Shown in pieces: positions 12,095-23,500 of a stretch of 64,000 nt of DNA (position 1 is its first letter; each line of letters starts with the position of its first letter). Source of the stretch: Fallopia convolvulus (Eukaryota; Streptophyta; Magnoliopsida; Caryophyllales; Polygonaceae); contig OZ024735.1 in NCBI GenBank assembly GCA_964016875.1, forward strand, positions 1,914,469 to 1,978,468, read 5' to 3'. The notes beneath the pieces were generated by a model. It saw nothing but the letters and a program-made list of their open reading frames with translations. It was not told the DNA's origin and did no database searches. The position numbers were made by a program, and so were the translations under genes.

Positions 12095-13299
12095 ATGAAT
12101 CGCTCCTTCCGGACTATACACTGCTGCATATCATGAGCCTACTCCTGGTCAGAAATTTGATTAGAATTCAACTTGTTGCAAAGTCAGGGCAGCGCATCAT
12201 CTGCAGCACAAAATTCAAACATCAGCACCTGACAGCCTTTTCAGGAAACCGATTAGAGTCAGAGCTGTTAATTATACAGGGAAAGATCCACACTGTTGTT
12301 CTCCGTTCATCAACCACATTATCAGAATCGACAGAACCTTTACATACCCTAGGCCTACCTTATCACACAGGAAACTGGCGATTCCACCATCAATGAGATG
12401 GACTCCTACTACTCATTCAATACACTGAGAATCTACATGTGCATTCCCTGCTGCTCTAGAATCCGTCGCTACATAAAACCCTATTGCTGCCTGACATGCC
12501 TCTTCAACCTTACGTTAACATCGATGCACTCACATATGCAGACCTTGGTCTAGCCTATATCCGTTCAAACGAAACACACATACTGGTTAGACTGGTATTC
12601 TACAACCACCATCTGTATAACATAGCTTTTTTTTCACTCAGCACAAAAAAATGGACTATAAAACGACATCTGGGCCCCTTTGTTCACTGGGATGCTTCAC
12701 TTGCAGTTAGGACAGGCACACTATACCAACAACTCCTCATTTGCATGTACTACAACACAATCGACGACAGTCTTTGCTTACTTGCCTGTCACACCGAGAC
12801 CGGCGCAGTCACCCTCATACACTGCCCACAAATAACCTATGAAGCTATCCAGCAACGTCGTTACTTTTCAGTTGTTCTACTGGAGAGCAACACAACCCTT
12901 TCCATAACAGATTTTCAAACGTGCATTTGGACATTGGAGCCAAACACCGCGCCCTTGGACTTACGCTCATGGAACCTGAAATATACCTTTGCACTTTCTA
13001 GCCCTTATGCAGCACACTTGATTGGGAAGAATACAATCATTCAACAGCCACGAGCCACTGTATCTCCATGTCACATTCCACAAGACAACAAAATCATTCA
13101 ATATACGGAGATTGCACGACGTTACAGTCTGGAAACAGAGAAAACGCTTAGCATAATGCATCCCACTGCATCATATGCAAAATTCATATATATTGCACCT
13201 CACATTCAAAGCCTATTCCTACTAGATGCCCCCTCCTCAGATCCGAATTGCCCAACCACACTTTTGAAAAACCGCATTTCTCAGAACCAGAATTACTAG
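12095..13299 (+). pseudogene. F-box/FBA-like protein pseudogene B
   Basis: A TTTCAG acceptor at 12086 is followed by ATG 12095, which is out of frame with the body, so a small indel near the start is likely. The body frame reads LPDYTLLHIM, LIRIQLVAKSGQRIIC, then LLIIQGKIHTVVLRSS. It continues to 13299 with only two breaks, TGA at 12394 and TAG at 12457. The TAG replaces the Trp of the conserved LWNPS motif (here LL*NPS). The Trp of the F-box KRWQ motif is changed to Gly (KSGQ). The 271 codons after the second stop are open and keep every FBA-like landmark: YADLGLAY, LYNIAFFSLSTKKW, TDFQTCIWTL, IQYTEIARRY. Confidence 0.75.
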
Positions 13300-13860
13300 A
13301 TCCTTATCCCACAGACTATTGTTTGTTTGTCTCGGTATTTCTCGTTGTGTTAACATATACCTACTTATGTTTATTGTTATGTGTCTTGGATATTATATTT
13401 CATTGCACAACACTTGTTGCTGTTTTGTCTCAAAAGCTATACTCTGGTTGCAAACTCTTTCCTTTCATTTCACAGAAATTGCGATTACATCCAAACACCT
13501 TGTTTGGTCCAACTCAAGTAATTTTAATTCAAGTATACCCTTGTTCTCCAACAAAGCGACTACTGGAAAATCAACCATATATTAATCAAGATATATGTAT
13601 ATATACAAGCAGTTACATCTATCTCAACAAGAACATCACCTTTACTAATTCACCGAACTCTACAATTTACACTCATAAATACAATAAAAAAGGGATTTTT
13701 TTAGATCACTTAAACCAAAAATAATTACAAATGCACCAACAGATGCGAAACACAAAGATTTTTGGTACTACATTTGTACAAACTAAATGAGACTTATAGT
13801 CACTAATCTCTTACTATATATGATATAAAATATATCTTCATCTCAGACCAAATTAAAATA
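13300..13860. other. 3' flank of pseudogene B, no gene
   Basis: AT-rich sequence. The long open frames at 13248-13724 overlap the pseudogene tail in another frame and show no recognisable protein. Confidence 0.4.
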
Positions 13861-13955
13861 ATACGACGCCGGCTTCTAAAATAACAATCCTTTCAAACCA
13901 AGCCCATAATCTGGCCCACTCGTTGTAGCAGGCCCATAGCTCGCCCAAAACAAAG
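13861..13955 (+). promoter_or_regulatory. Promoter-like GCCCA block upstream of F-box pseudogene C
   Basis: AAGCCCATAA, TGGCCCACTCGTTGTAG, AGGCCCATAG and TCGCCCAAA lie within 60 bases. The block is homologous to 6241-6335. A possible leader exon ends at 14051 with CTTCTG|GTAGGT, about 550 bases before the ATG at 14608. Confidence 0.45.
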
Positions 13956-14607
13956 AGAAGTGAGCCATCGGTTATCATCGTTTTTGCGTGCTCCAGGTCA
14001 ATGAAATTAGCTCGCCGAAATCGGAATCAGCAGACATGATATCGCTTCTGGTAGGTACGCTTGTTCAATTGTCCATCGCTTTATTCGTCTCTCTTGCTCT
14101 TCCACTACAAAGCAAATTCATATTTCAATTGCTTGTTCAATCACCCTCAGCTTAATCAATCAAGTCAATACATTGAGTAATTTATACTATTTTGCCCAAA
14201 TTGAGTATGGAATACTGATTCTCTCAATAGCTAGCAGTTCAAATTGTAGACGATTATACTAGGGAGTTAATTTGTTCGTTTCGTTTGTGTCTTTCCAGGG
14301 TTCATCGACAATGTCCACATCTTGAGCCCTATTTCTTTAATGATTTGATAACTAACCTGAAGTTTATCCTTACTTTTTTTGGGGGTTGTTTCAAATAAAA
14401 TTCTTTGCTTTTCTCGATTTTTGTATGACGCTTAGCGGTTATTTTTGGACTCTTCATTTCAGTCTTTTAACTTTTGAAAACAAACTTTCAACAATAATTA
14501 CAACAATCTGCTCTCATTTGCATGATACAAGCACAATTGAGTAATGCTAATATTAAGAACGTATCCTTTGCCAGACTGGGCTCTGCTATTGTACTGCCTT
14601 TTATCCA

Positions 14608-15786
14608 ATGGATCAACTTCCGCATGATCTTTTCTTACATATTCTAGGCCTCATGCCAGCAAAGGATCTCGTAAGGAACTAGACTGTGGCAAAGAAGTGG
14701 CACTCACTGATCAGGACATCTTACTTTGCACACCACCATCTTCACAACTTCCCAGCGAATACAGCAGAGGCCAATTTGCTTGTCATACAAGGCTTGGACT
14801 TTGAGGCTGTCATTCGTTCACCAACAACCCTTGTACGGCTTTCAGAGCCCTTGACTATCCTCGCCTCCCCACACGATACTAGGAGCTGGCGATGTCATCA
14901 GTCCTTGAACGGACTTCTGCTTTTGACCCAATACAGTGGTTTGTTTCATACCAGAATTAGGCTCGTCATAATATGGAATCCTTCAATTAACAAGACACTG
15001 CTCCTACCACATCCACCAATACCAACGTCTTACGATGCAGGGTCTGTACGCCAAGCTGTCCTTGGACTCATATTCGACAGCTGCACAGAGTCCGATAAGG
15101 TATTTACACTGCTTTTCCAGAGCTTATTGTCACATGTGGCGTTGTTTGACGTTGATACTCTCCAGTCCACACTTGCTCCACATAACAACCATGATATTTG
15201 GTGGGTGGAACACCTTCTCTACACAACTGTTGTGGCATATGAGGGGCATCTTATATGTACGTACTATGACAGTGCTACCAAAGACATACACCTTCTGCTC
15301 TACCACATTACAACTGGTACTACAATTATGATGCCATGCCCAGATCCAGTGAACAATGCAGCAGAACAACAACATATTTTTAGTGTAATTGTTCTCGACA
15401 CGGGAACAACACTAGCAATGACGGATTTTTAGACCTGCCTCTGGACCCTGACTCCATCAGAAATGCCACTTCAAAGTCAAACATGGCAATGCCGCTACAT
15501 ATTTGCAATACCACCATCAAACGCAACTCACTTCACATCACACAATGAGCTCATCTTACAAGAGAAATACAATTTACCCCTGTATGCCATCCCTGTAGGC
15601 GACTCCTTGGTCCAGTACACCGAAATTGGAAGACGCTACCACTTTGACAACAATAGAGCCTACAATATCATCCTACCTTTCCAAGAATTTGTTCAGTTTC
15701 ATTGGATTTTGACTCATATCGAAAGTCTTACTCTTCTTAACAATACAACAGCTACAAATACTTCTCCCTCTGCTTGCTCCATGTGA
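14608..15786 (+). pseudogene. F-box/FBA-like protein pseudogene C (two in-frame TAG)
   Basis: A single frame of 393 codons from ATG 14608 to TGA at 15784 has no frameshift, only TAG at 14680 and TAG at 15430. The F-box reads MDQLPHDLFLHILGLMPAKD, then LVRN*TVAKKW. FBA-like landmarks follow: VIRSPTTL, IIWNPSINKTLLLP, MTDF*TCLW, VQYTEIGRRY. In the relatives both stop positions hold Gln (HQL, YQL, IQL in the F-box; DFQTC in pseudogene B). Each is therefore a simple CAG to TAG change. The rest of the frame is undamaged, so inactivation is recent, or the first 24 codons and the stops are bypassed in some way not visible here. Confidence 0.75.
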
Positions 15787-16365
15787 CACTCAACTACCAT
15801 GAACTGCAGCACCATGTGACTGATAATATTCAGTGCCACTGCCTCTATAACACATGCCCATATCCTTACCTTTTATAAGCCTCTGTTATCATTCCAAACT
15901 ACTGTCTGTCGAAATCTGCAGTGCAATGCTAACACAAAGTTTGACACATACTATGAAATTGAAGCACTCCACAACCTCTTATCTTTTGTTGCTCCTATAT
16001 GCTTTTTGTTATCCAACTTAACAGTGTGTAATATAACATATCATAACATGTTTCTCTCTTTAACTTCCTGTATGAACCAGTTATATAAATATTATACATA
16101 TGTAACCTATCTGTTTTCCTTTTCAGTATGTATCTTATATAATATACAAAATTTACAAATTTGTTCAATCTTCAATCTATTGTCATATACAACTATAAAG
16201 AAATTCAACAGAGCGACAAAAGAAATCAATTGATGAGGACACAAATTAGATCCAATTTTTTTTCATCGGATTATGTTCCTGTGATAGTAACCAGTTAACA
16301 AGCTATTTTATCTGCTCATGCGAATACAACCTTTCATTTTTAAAGGCCAAATTACAAATAAATTC
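15787..16365. other. 3' flank of pseudogene C, no gene
   Basis: AT-rich sequence without a supported gene. The 75-codon frame at 16006 is low-complexity and hydrophobic and has no support. Confidence 0.4.
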
Positions 16366-16370
16366 CACAA

Positions 16371-16700
16371 TATGGGCTCGGCCCAAACTCCATCAACCAC
16401 ATTCATCGCATACTACTATTGTTACCTCTGACCTCGTCATTCTCTTCATTTGTTAATCGCACTCTAGGTTCTCAGCCGCTGCTTACACCTCTAAAAAACA
16501 AATCCCTTCAATACAGACACACCTCCATTAAAAAACAACTAACAACGATCCTCATCCGATTTCAGCAATCCAAAAGCATAGAGTACCTTCTCCACCGCAT
16601 GCATCCACTCTCGTAACCTCCCGAGAGGTGGCCCTAGCATAACAAGTAAGATGAACACCTGAAATTACACAAAACTATTTACGTTTGTGTTCAGCATTAA
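16371..16700 (+). promoter_or_regulatory. Promoter region of intact F-box/FBA gene
   Basis: ATGGGCTCGGCCCAAACTCC at 16371-16390 carries site II-type GGGC/GCCCA motifs on both strands. A telo-box-like AAAACCCTAG lies near 16700. The pair is common in plant promoters active in dividing cells. The gene's ATG is at 17024. Confidence 0.4.
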
Positions 16701-17023
16701 AACCCTAGATACATACTTTAGACTATATCTAAATCGTTGTTGCTTGAACTTGAATCTAGACTAACTCAGGTGCTTCGTATACTCACACTTTGTTCAATTC
16801 CTGATTTCTATGGCATTCGTTTCCTCTTCTACAACATCTAAAAGAACAAGTACACGAAACATTACTTCTACCGCATAATGAGGACCATATTCTCCAACTA
16901 CTTTAACACACTGTGGCCGTTTATCTAAGCTCTCACATTAATTTAATACATAAAGCATGCAGCATATTAATTACATATATTGATTTCTATGCTAACCACT
17001 ACAACAGAAGTCTATTACCCAAT

Positions 17024-18163
17024 ATGCAGCACATATCAGAGCAAATCTTGGTTCACATACTACTCAATTTGCCAACCGAAGAACTGATCCGCCACCAACT
17101 CATTTGCAAGAGATGGCAATCTATTATATGCAGCCCCCACTTCTGTAGAATACATCTGCAAAACTTCCCTGCCAACAGCAGAGAGGAACTCCTATTTATA
17201 GTACAAGGTCATGACCAACACTGTGTAATCCGTTCATCGACAAATCTTCGTCAAATGACAATTCACCTGCCCACCCTAGGCCCATCACACATACCCAACC
17301 ACTGGTCATATCACAGCTCATGCGAAGGCCTAATTCTACTGCAACAAAAAACCTTATTCCCCGGATGTAAACCTCTTTGCCTCTGGAACCCCTCCATGAA
17401 CAAACCAGTGCTTCTACCAAACACAAATTTACCTCCCCAGAGCCATCTAATTAACACAGAATACGCAGACCTTGGAGTCGGTTATACACACCTTGCAGCA
17501 TCATACAAGGTCGCTAAACTCCTGTTCTGCAATAGCCACCTCCAATCAACAACCCTCTACACCCTGCAAACCGAATCCTGGCAGACTGTTCCTCACCAAG
17601 GTTTCAAATTCCCATTTACTCATCATGTCCGCAACACAAGAGGGACACCTTATAACAGAGATTTGGCTGCTGTTTTTTACAACCACACCGAATCCTGTGC
17701 TCAACTCATTCGCTGCAATTTATATACAGGAATTGTTACTTCAACACCATGCCCACCAGGCATATATGACACGCAAAATGAATTCAAGACATACACTGCC
17801 GTAGTCATGGATGAGGGACACACACTAGCCATATTTGACTTCGAAACTTGTGTTTGGACACTACACACTGAAGACAACACATGGTCAAAGAGATATGCAT
17901 TCAACTTTCCCTTTGCAACTGCAAAGCACATGAAGCTATCAAATGAACTAGTCCTGCAAACGTGGCAACAATCACAACCTTGCAGCGTCCCCCACAACGA
18001 GTCCCTCGTTGAACATAAAGAGATTGCACTACGAGCACACCTGCCAACAGAAATAATCTACAAAATCTATATTCCAACAAACGCATTCAACTACTTTCAA
18101 GCAATATGCCCCTACATGCAGAATCTGTCAATGCTAACGCTGTCTTCCAACATTCAGATTTGA
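17024..18163 (+). CDS. F-box/FBA-like protein, intact (379 aa)
   Basis: This is the only intact member of the four F-box/FBA-like copies. The F-box is at residues about 3-45 (ISEQILVHILLNLPTEELIR, then KRWQSIIC). In this family it recruits the protein to SCF E3 ligases. The rest looks like an F-box-associated beta-propeller domain: SCEGLILL, CLWNPSMNKPVLLPN, YADLGVGY, YKVAKLLF, LYTLQTESW, TLAIFDFETCVWTL, LVEHKEIALR. No membrane segment is seen. The open frame extends upstream to 16913, but the first in-frame ATG is 17024, just before the F-box, as expected. There is no intron in the coding part. The length is typical of FBA proteins. The ubiquitination target is not inferable. Rapid birth and death of such genes is normal in plants and agrees with the three dead neighbours. 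Confidence 0.8.
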   Translation: MQHISEQILVHILLNLPTEELIRHQLICKRWQSIICSPHFCRIHLQNFPANSREELLFIVQGHDQHCVIRSSTNLRQMTIHLPTLGPSHIPNHWSYHSSCEGLILLQQKTLFPGCKPLCLWNPSMNKPVLLPNTNLPPQSHLINTEYADLGVGYTHLAASYKVAKLLFCNSHLQSTTLYTLQTESWQTVPHQGFKFPFTHHVRNTRGTPYNRDLAAVFYNHTESCAQLIRCNLYTGIVTSTPCPPGIYDTQNEFKTYTAVVMDEGHTLAIFDFETCVWTLHTEDNTWSKRYAFNFPFATAKHMKLSNELVLQTWQQSQPCSVPHNESLVEHKEIALRAHLPTEIIYKIYIPTNAFNYFQAICPYMQNLSMLTLSSNIQI

Positions 18164-18304
18164 TGTGAACTTTGCGAGTACATGCCTCATATACTACACC
18201 GTAGTAAACTGGCAATCTGAACACTCTTCTACATCCTTACTTTAGTTATTCATGCGCCTCACATTTTGTATGACTATGTGCTTATAAACATGCCTACTCC
18301 TACA

Positions 18305-18410
18305 ATCTATGTAATATATATATATTTTATCTATCTCTGTATTCGCTCCTCTATGTTCACGTCATCTCTACCAATGTGTATATACGCAATCATAGTACTA
18401 TTCCATTAAT
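18305..18410 (+). repeat. 3' flank repeat shared with the Helitron tail
   Basis: ACAATCTATGTAATATA, ATTTTATCTA, CTCTGTATTCGCTCCTCT, ACGTCATCT and TATATACGCA match in order the segment 20300-20405 just inside the Helitron terminus. The similarity is roughly 75-80 percent by eye. Confidence 0.6.
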
Positions 18411-18972
18411 AACAGATTACTGTGTTTTTCACTCCGACATTGTTTTATACCATAACTAATATATATTACTTGCATATCAAGTGTGCATTTATCCGTGCCA
18501 TTCACACTGGATTCATTGGTATCCCACATGCTCACTTACATGTCTTGTAAACACATTATCAGGTTTCAGTTAATAAGTCCTATTAAATTTCAAAATCTTC
18601 TATGTCCATTAACAACACCAAGTATGCAAAACTATTTTACATTGAACTGACATCAAATTAATAACGTTCAATTCAAATCCATATAGAAAAAGCCCATAAT
18701 TCATACTAGCCCATCACAAATTAGGGTCCAAAATAGGACTTGTATTTATACCCACAAACTACAACTCCACAGAGCACAGTCCACTCGCCTCATTGCTGTT
18801 CTCTGATCCACCTACTCCGGATTTCTCCATCCTCCCAATTTCCAGAAACATGTGAGTTGTACTTCCTCTGTTGTTCCAATTGCTTGTATTATCCGTAATT
18901 AATTTGTGAAGATGTTTATAGAGACAAAATTTCCTTTTCCGATTCAATTGTTTGCAGGCCAACTGCCTCAAC

Positions 18973-19751
18973 ATGACCGGCCGCCGCGACCTAAAAAAAC
19001 CAGGTACAAATCTAGACACAATATCCGCTAAATATCAAAAGGATACCAACTCATCACCACCACCTATTATGAGTACGCATTGATCTTCCCATTTGATGCC
19101 CTTGCATGTCTATAAATACTTCCTTAAATACACGGCATATTAGGTTATTATTTAGAGATCTTGTCCTGCCGCTTCAAATTTACCAGTTACAAATCCATAA
19201 AATTTCACTTACCTTGATTTTTCCATCTATCTGACTTGCATGTCCTAAAACACCCAAATAGAAAAAAGCACAAACTAGCATAGACTTAATCAAATGACTG
19301 CTCTATGTTCAAATCCAAGGATACAAAGGCTATGATCCCGCTGCAAATTCGCATTGGAATCAAAGCTTTGAACTTGTGGTACATAGGAGAAATATTGACA
19401 AATTCAAGGGACCGGTAAGCTCCTAATATATTTAGCCGACCAATATGTGAATATCTACAAAACAGGCAAATCCTTTAACAAAATAAACAATTGCAGCACT
19501 TTCCAGCTGACTTTGTTCGCAACTACATGCATCCCTTCAATCGGCAAAAAAAATTGCACTTATTAATCGGAGATAATTCTGTTGAACTAGATGTATCGTA
19601 TCATTTAGAAAAAGGGAAGATGCGCGCAGAGTTAGGCACAAAATGGAAATCCATTGTTCACATGTTTAATGTGCACATTGGCGATTATCTCTACTTCGAG
19701 CTGCTGGATCCAATAGACCAGGTTTATTTACTCGACATCATTCCAAAGTGA
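18973..19751 (+). CDS. Small B3-domain protein, three exons
   Basis: Exons 18973-19003, 19320-19414 and 19497-19751 join in frame into 126 residues. Residues about 24-125 read as a plant B3 DNA-binding fold: SFELVVHRRNIDKFKG, then HFPADFVRNYM, then VHIGDYLYFELLD and LLDII. B3 domains bind specific DNA in nuclear transcription factors. Here the domain is essentially the whole protein, as in some REM-like genes. A strong alternative exists: donor GTGAGT at 19748 overlaps the stop, and an acceptor after TTTTTAACGTGCAG starts exon 20179-20209, adding KDFTGSGPCR and a TAG. The gene lies within 800 bases of a Helitron terminus and may be Helitron cargo. Target sites are unknown. Confidence 0.65.
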
Positions 19752-20299
19752 GTACAATCCCTCTTACCTTCCATGTTAAAATACAGCAATTACATATTTA
19801 GCCTTTTATAAAATCTCTGCTTGTTCTTTGATTGTACTTTCTATGCCAGTTAACCATAGGTGACATTGTGAATTTTGTATTCCAAAACTATGTTGTTATG
19901 CATTTTGAACTATGCCAGCTTGTCAACTTTTATAATACCATACAACATTTCACTACAATCAACAAAACTACACACTAGATAGATCCTCTACATAACATAG
20001 ACCACCACACCTTCAATATAAGCCATTGTTTATGCAATTAATATAAACCTCTGTATACGCAACCAATCATATTATAGCCCTTTCTTGTAATATACAATAT
20101 CACATCCCATATTCACCTAAACCCATCACTATGTCATTGTATCTAACCAACACAGCATAATTTTTTTTTAACGTGCAGAGATTTCACAGGTAGCGGCCCT
20201 TGCCGTTAGCTCTAAAGCAGTTACATGAACCTGTTGCAATCATTATAGCGCTACATTTGTACTGTCAACTATCTAAGCCTATTTTGTCTGGCTATTAAT

Positions 20300-20410
20300 A
20301 TCATGTCACTAACAATCAATGTAATATACATATTTTACCTAACTCTATTTTCGCTCGTCTGTTTACGTCATCTTCGGATATACATATACACTCCCATAAT
20401 TTCTATGCCA
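20300..20410 (+). repeat. Helitron subterminal segment, repeated at 18305
   Basis: This segment lies 145-255 bases inside the Helitron 3' end and has a diverged copy behind the intact F-box gene. Confidence 0.6.
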
Positions 20411-20526
20411 TGCCTTAGCTATCTACAAGCCATGTAAATGCACTCTGCTATTATGCATTCTCACATTACTAATGTTGGACTTGCATATCCAAACCTAACT
20501 TCGAACTTGTCATCTGTATATCTAAC

Positions 20527-20556
20527 CCCCGTCCATGGGACGGGGCACTCAACTAG
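20527..20556 (+). mobile_element. Helitron 3' terminus
   Basis: An 8-bp stem CCCCGTCC/GGACGGGG with loop ATG is followed by CACTCAACTAG and then T. This is the canonical plant Helitron end: a GC-rich hairpin about 11 bases before CTRR, inserted between A and T. The 5' TC end was not identified, so the extent of the element, and whether it carries the B3 or F-box genes, is open. No RepHel or RPA coding was seen, so it would be non-autonomous. Confidence 0.75.
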
Positions 20557-23500
20557 TATAGATAAAATATACTACATAATTGATCGTAAGGATATTTTTT
20601 TCACGATTACGGTTTGATCGTACAATATTTATAAAAATTATACTATATGGTAACAAAATTTGCAAAAAGTATAGCTAAAATTTATCAATTTTAGCGATTA
20701 AGATTTGTCGTATGGATATTAACTTTATCTTGACAATTTCTCGTTACATTCTAATATTTAATTATCAATTTTGTATGATTATGAATTTGAAAATTTGGTA
20801 CGATTGTTCATTATTTTTATCTTTTCACATGTTTACTATATTGTAATATTTAATTATCTTCTATCCATATAATATAGATAAAATATACTATATAATAATC
20901 ATCATTACTATATACTAAAGCGAAGATTAAAATAATATATAAAAGCCCCACATTAAACCATATCATCCATTTTTTTAAAATCAATCTGATTGGTTGAAAA
21001 ATAATTGTATTTTTTTAATTATTTATATATATATATTAAACAAAACAACCAATCAATATATTATTTTTATTTTCAGATAGGATAGTTTTTTAAGATAAGA
21101 TACATATAATTTTTAAAAAATATCCTTAGGTATATCAATTTAATCAAAATTTAAAAAATACGAAAAAATAATACAATAATTCTATCTATATGTATGACAC
21201 ATAAAGCTGTCAAAAGCTGACCCGACTCGAAAAACCGACCCGAACCTCCCAAAAAATTTAGGGTCAAGACCCGAAAATTTGAACCCGAAACCCAAAATAA
21301 ACCGAACACGATAGACCTGAAACCCGTTGGGTTCAAACCCGAAAAAACCGTTGGGTTGACTCAATTTGTTATATTTTAAGAATATATAATATATTTTGAA
21401 AATTATAATATATTTTATTATTAAAATATATAAAAATAATAGATTATTATTAAATATCATTTTTTAAATAAAAATATTTTAATAATTGTAAAAAAATCAA
21501 TTTTCTTGACTTGTTAGGTCGACCCGACCCGCCCGACAACCCGCAATGACCCGACCCGATTTGACCGGTGACCCGTTACGACCTGAACCCGACTCAAACC
21601 GAACCCGAAATAACCGGACCCAAACCCGACCTGACCGACATGTTTGATTGACACATAAAAATACTAATTTAATATATTAGAGTAAAATAGATAAGCTTTT
21701 TTATCCATAAATATGATAAATATAAAATCAATTTTATTTAAATTTTCTATCTATAAGTATATTTTTAACATTAAGTTTCTATACATAAATATGATAAATA
21801 TAAAATAGTAATTTAATATCCCAACTATCCTTTTTACTTCAATATCCCATAATAAATTAATTTAATATCTCTAAATGAAATAGATAACTTTTATATCTAT
21901 AAGTATAAAATGTGGACCATATTTTAATTTACGGGTTTTCAATATTAAATTTTCAAATTCTTTTATTTTATATAAATCATACTTTTATTCATGTATTTTT
22001 ATATTAAATTGGATTTTTATATTATTTTTTTGTTTATAAGTATATCAATGTTTTTAATGAATATTGACCATATTTTTTATATTAATTTTGAATTTTTCAA
22101 TATTAATTTTCTATGCTTAAGAATGATAACTTTTTAAATTTTCATCCATAAATATGTCGGGTTTTATATATTAATGTTCTATCTATAAATATGACAGGTG
22201 AATACAATATTGTCATTAAATTTTAATTTCAGTAGTCACTAGTCATAGTTTTAGTTACGAAATTTTTTTATATTAATATTGCATCCATAACTATGCCTAC
22301 ACTTTTTTTAATTAATATGGACCATGTTTTTAATGCTAGAATTTATATTAACTTTTAAATTTTCTTATATTAATTTTTCATTCACAAGTATGACAACTTT
22401 TAAACTTTCTATCCATAAGCATGATGATTTTATGCTATTTTTATATTAATAAGTATGACAATTTTTAATTAATGTCGGTATAGATATGTTATGTTTTATA
22501 ATATATTAATTTTCTTTTCATGAGTATGTTGATTTTTTATATTAGGGATCCTTAATAAATAAATGAAAAATTATTGATCCCTCAATGTTAAACCTGTTAA
22601 TCGAATCAGTTCAATCAAGTTTAGGCTCAGTCATTTCAGGTTCGGTTGAGTACAAGTTCATGTCGTAAAAATTTACGAGTTGATTGGGTCAATTTATTGC
22701 GGTTTTTGTGCGGACTCAGGTCAACCCAATGAGTTAAGAACGTCAGCTTTTATAAGATTATTACGTAAATATTATAAATAATATTTTTAACAATAAGATA
22801 ATATTTGTATACATTTAATAATAAAAGATATTATTATAATTAAATTTATTATTTATTATTTTATTATTTAAATTATAATACCAATATCATATTTAAATAA
22901 CATATTATAATTTTGTTTTTAAAAGTCCCGGGTCATCAACTATCAACTAGTTATATTTTTTTTTTTTGATGGAAATCAACTAGTTATATTGAAAAGCATA
23001 TATTGTGGGTATAAATTTTATACAGTGTGCAGACGATGTTTTATGATTTATTAGTCATTTTATATATAGGGTCAGAATTTACCTTCTAACATAAAAAATT
23101 TACGTTAATAATTTGTAGGGATTCGTCCACTATATATACGAGTGACATAGATCCTCATTTTATTGATGTGGGACAAGCACTTCCAATATATGTATCATTT
23201 TCTTAATTAAAAAAATATGCTCATTTGTTTCATATCACATGTATTTTCTTATACTATGTGTGTATTTAAATTAATTGGTAGTATATTGATATTCGAACTC
23301 CAAATAATCGTTCGTTGACATGAATAAACGACTCGTTGGAGCTTGACACAGGTCTTCGTACGTTAAAGTGTATTTTGAAGACTCGAGGGAGGGAACATGC
23401 AATTTACTGGCCGGCTTTTCGCTAATATAAAAGCTCACAACTACAAGTTGTATTGATCTTCTGGAAGTCTTCGGTCAAACATGTCATTCTTTAATTAAAA

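Noticed and set aside
13248..13724. 158-codon + strand frame rich in Leu, Tyr and Cys
   Set aside because: It overlaps the end of F-box pseudogene B in another frame and is AT-rich low-complexity sequence; a chance frame.
14680..15432. Idea that UAG is recoded as Gln in this organism
   Set aside because: UAG terminates the intact genes' neighbours normally, plants use the standard nuclear code, and decay of a silenced copy explains the two stops more simply.
21151..21460. Two - strand frames rich in Gly, Phe and Arg
   Set aside because: They are translations of the CCCGAACCCGA simple repeat and adjacent A/T runs.
22935..22992. ATCAACTAGTTATATT repeated around a T run
   Set aside because: It resembles a target duplication, but only about 16 bases lie between the copies; too short to be an element.
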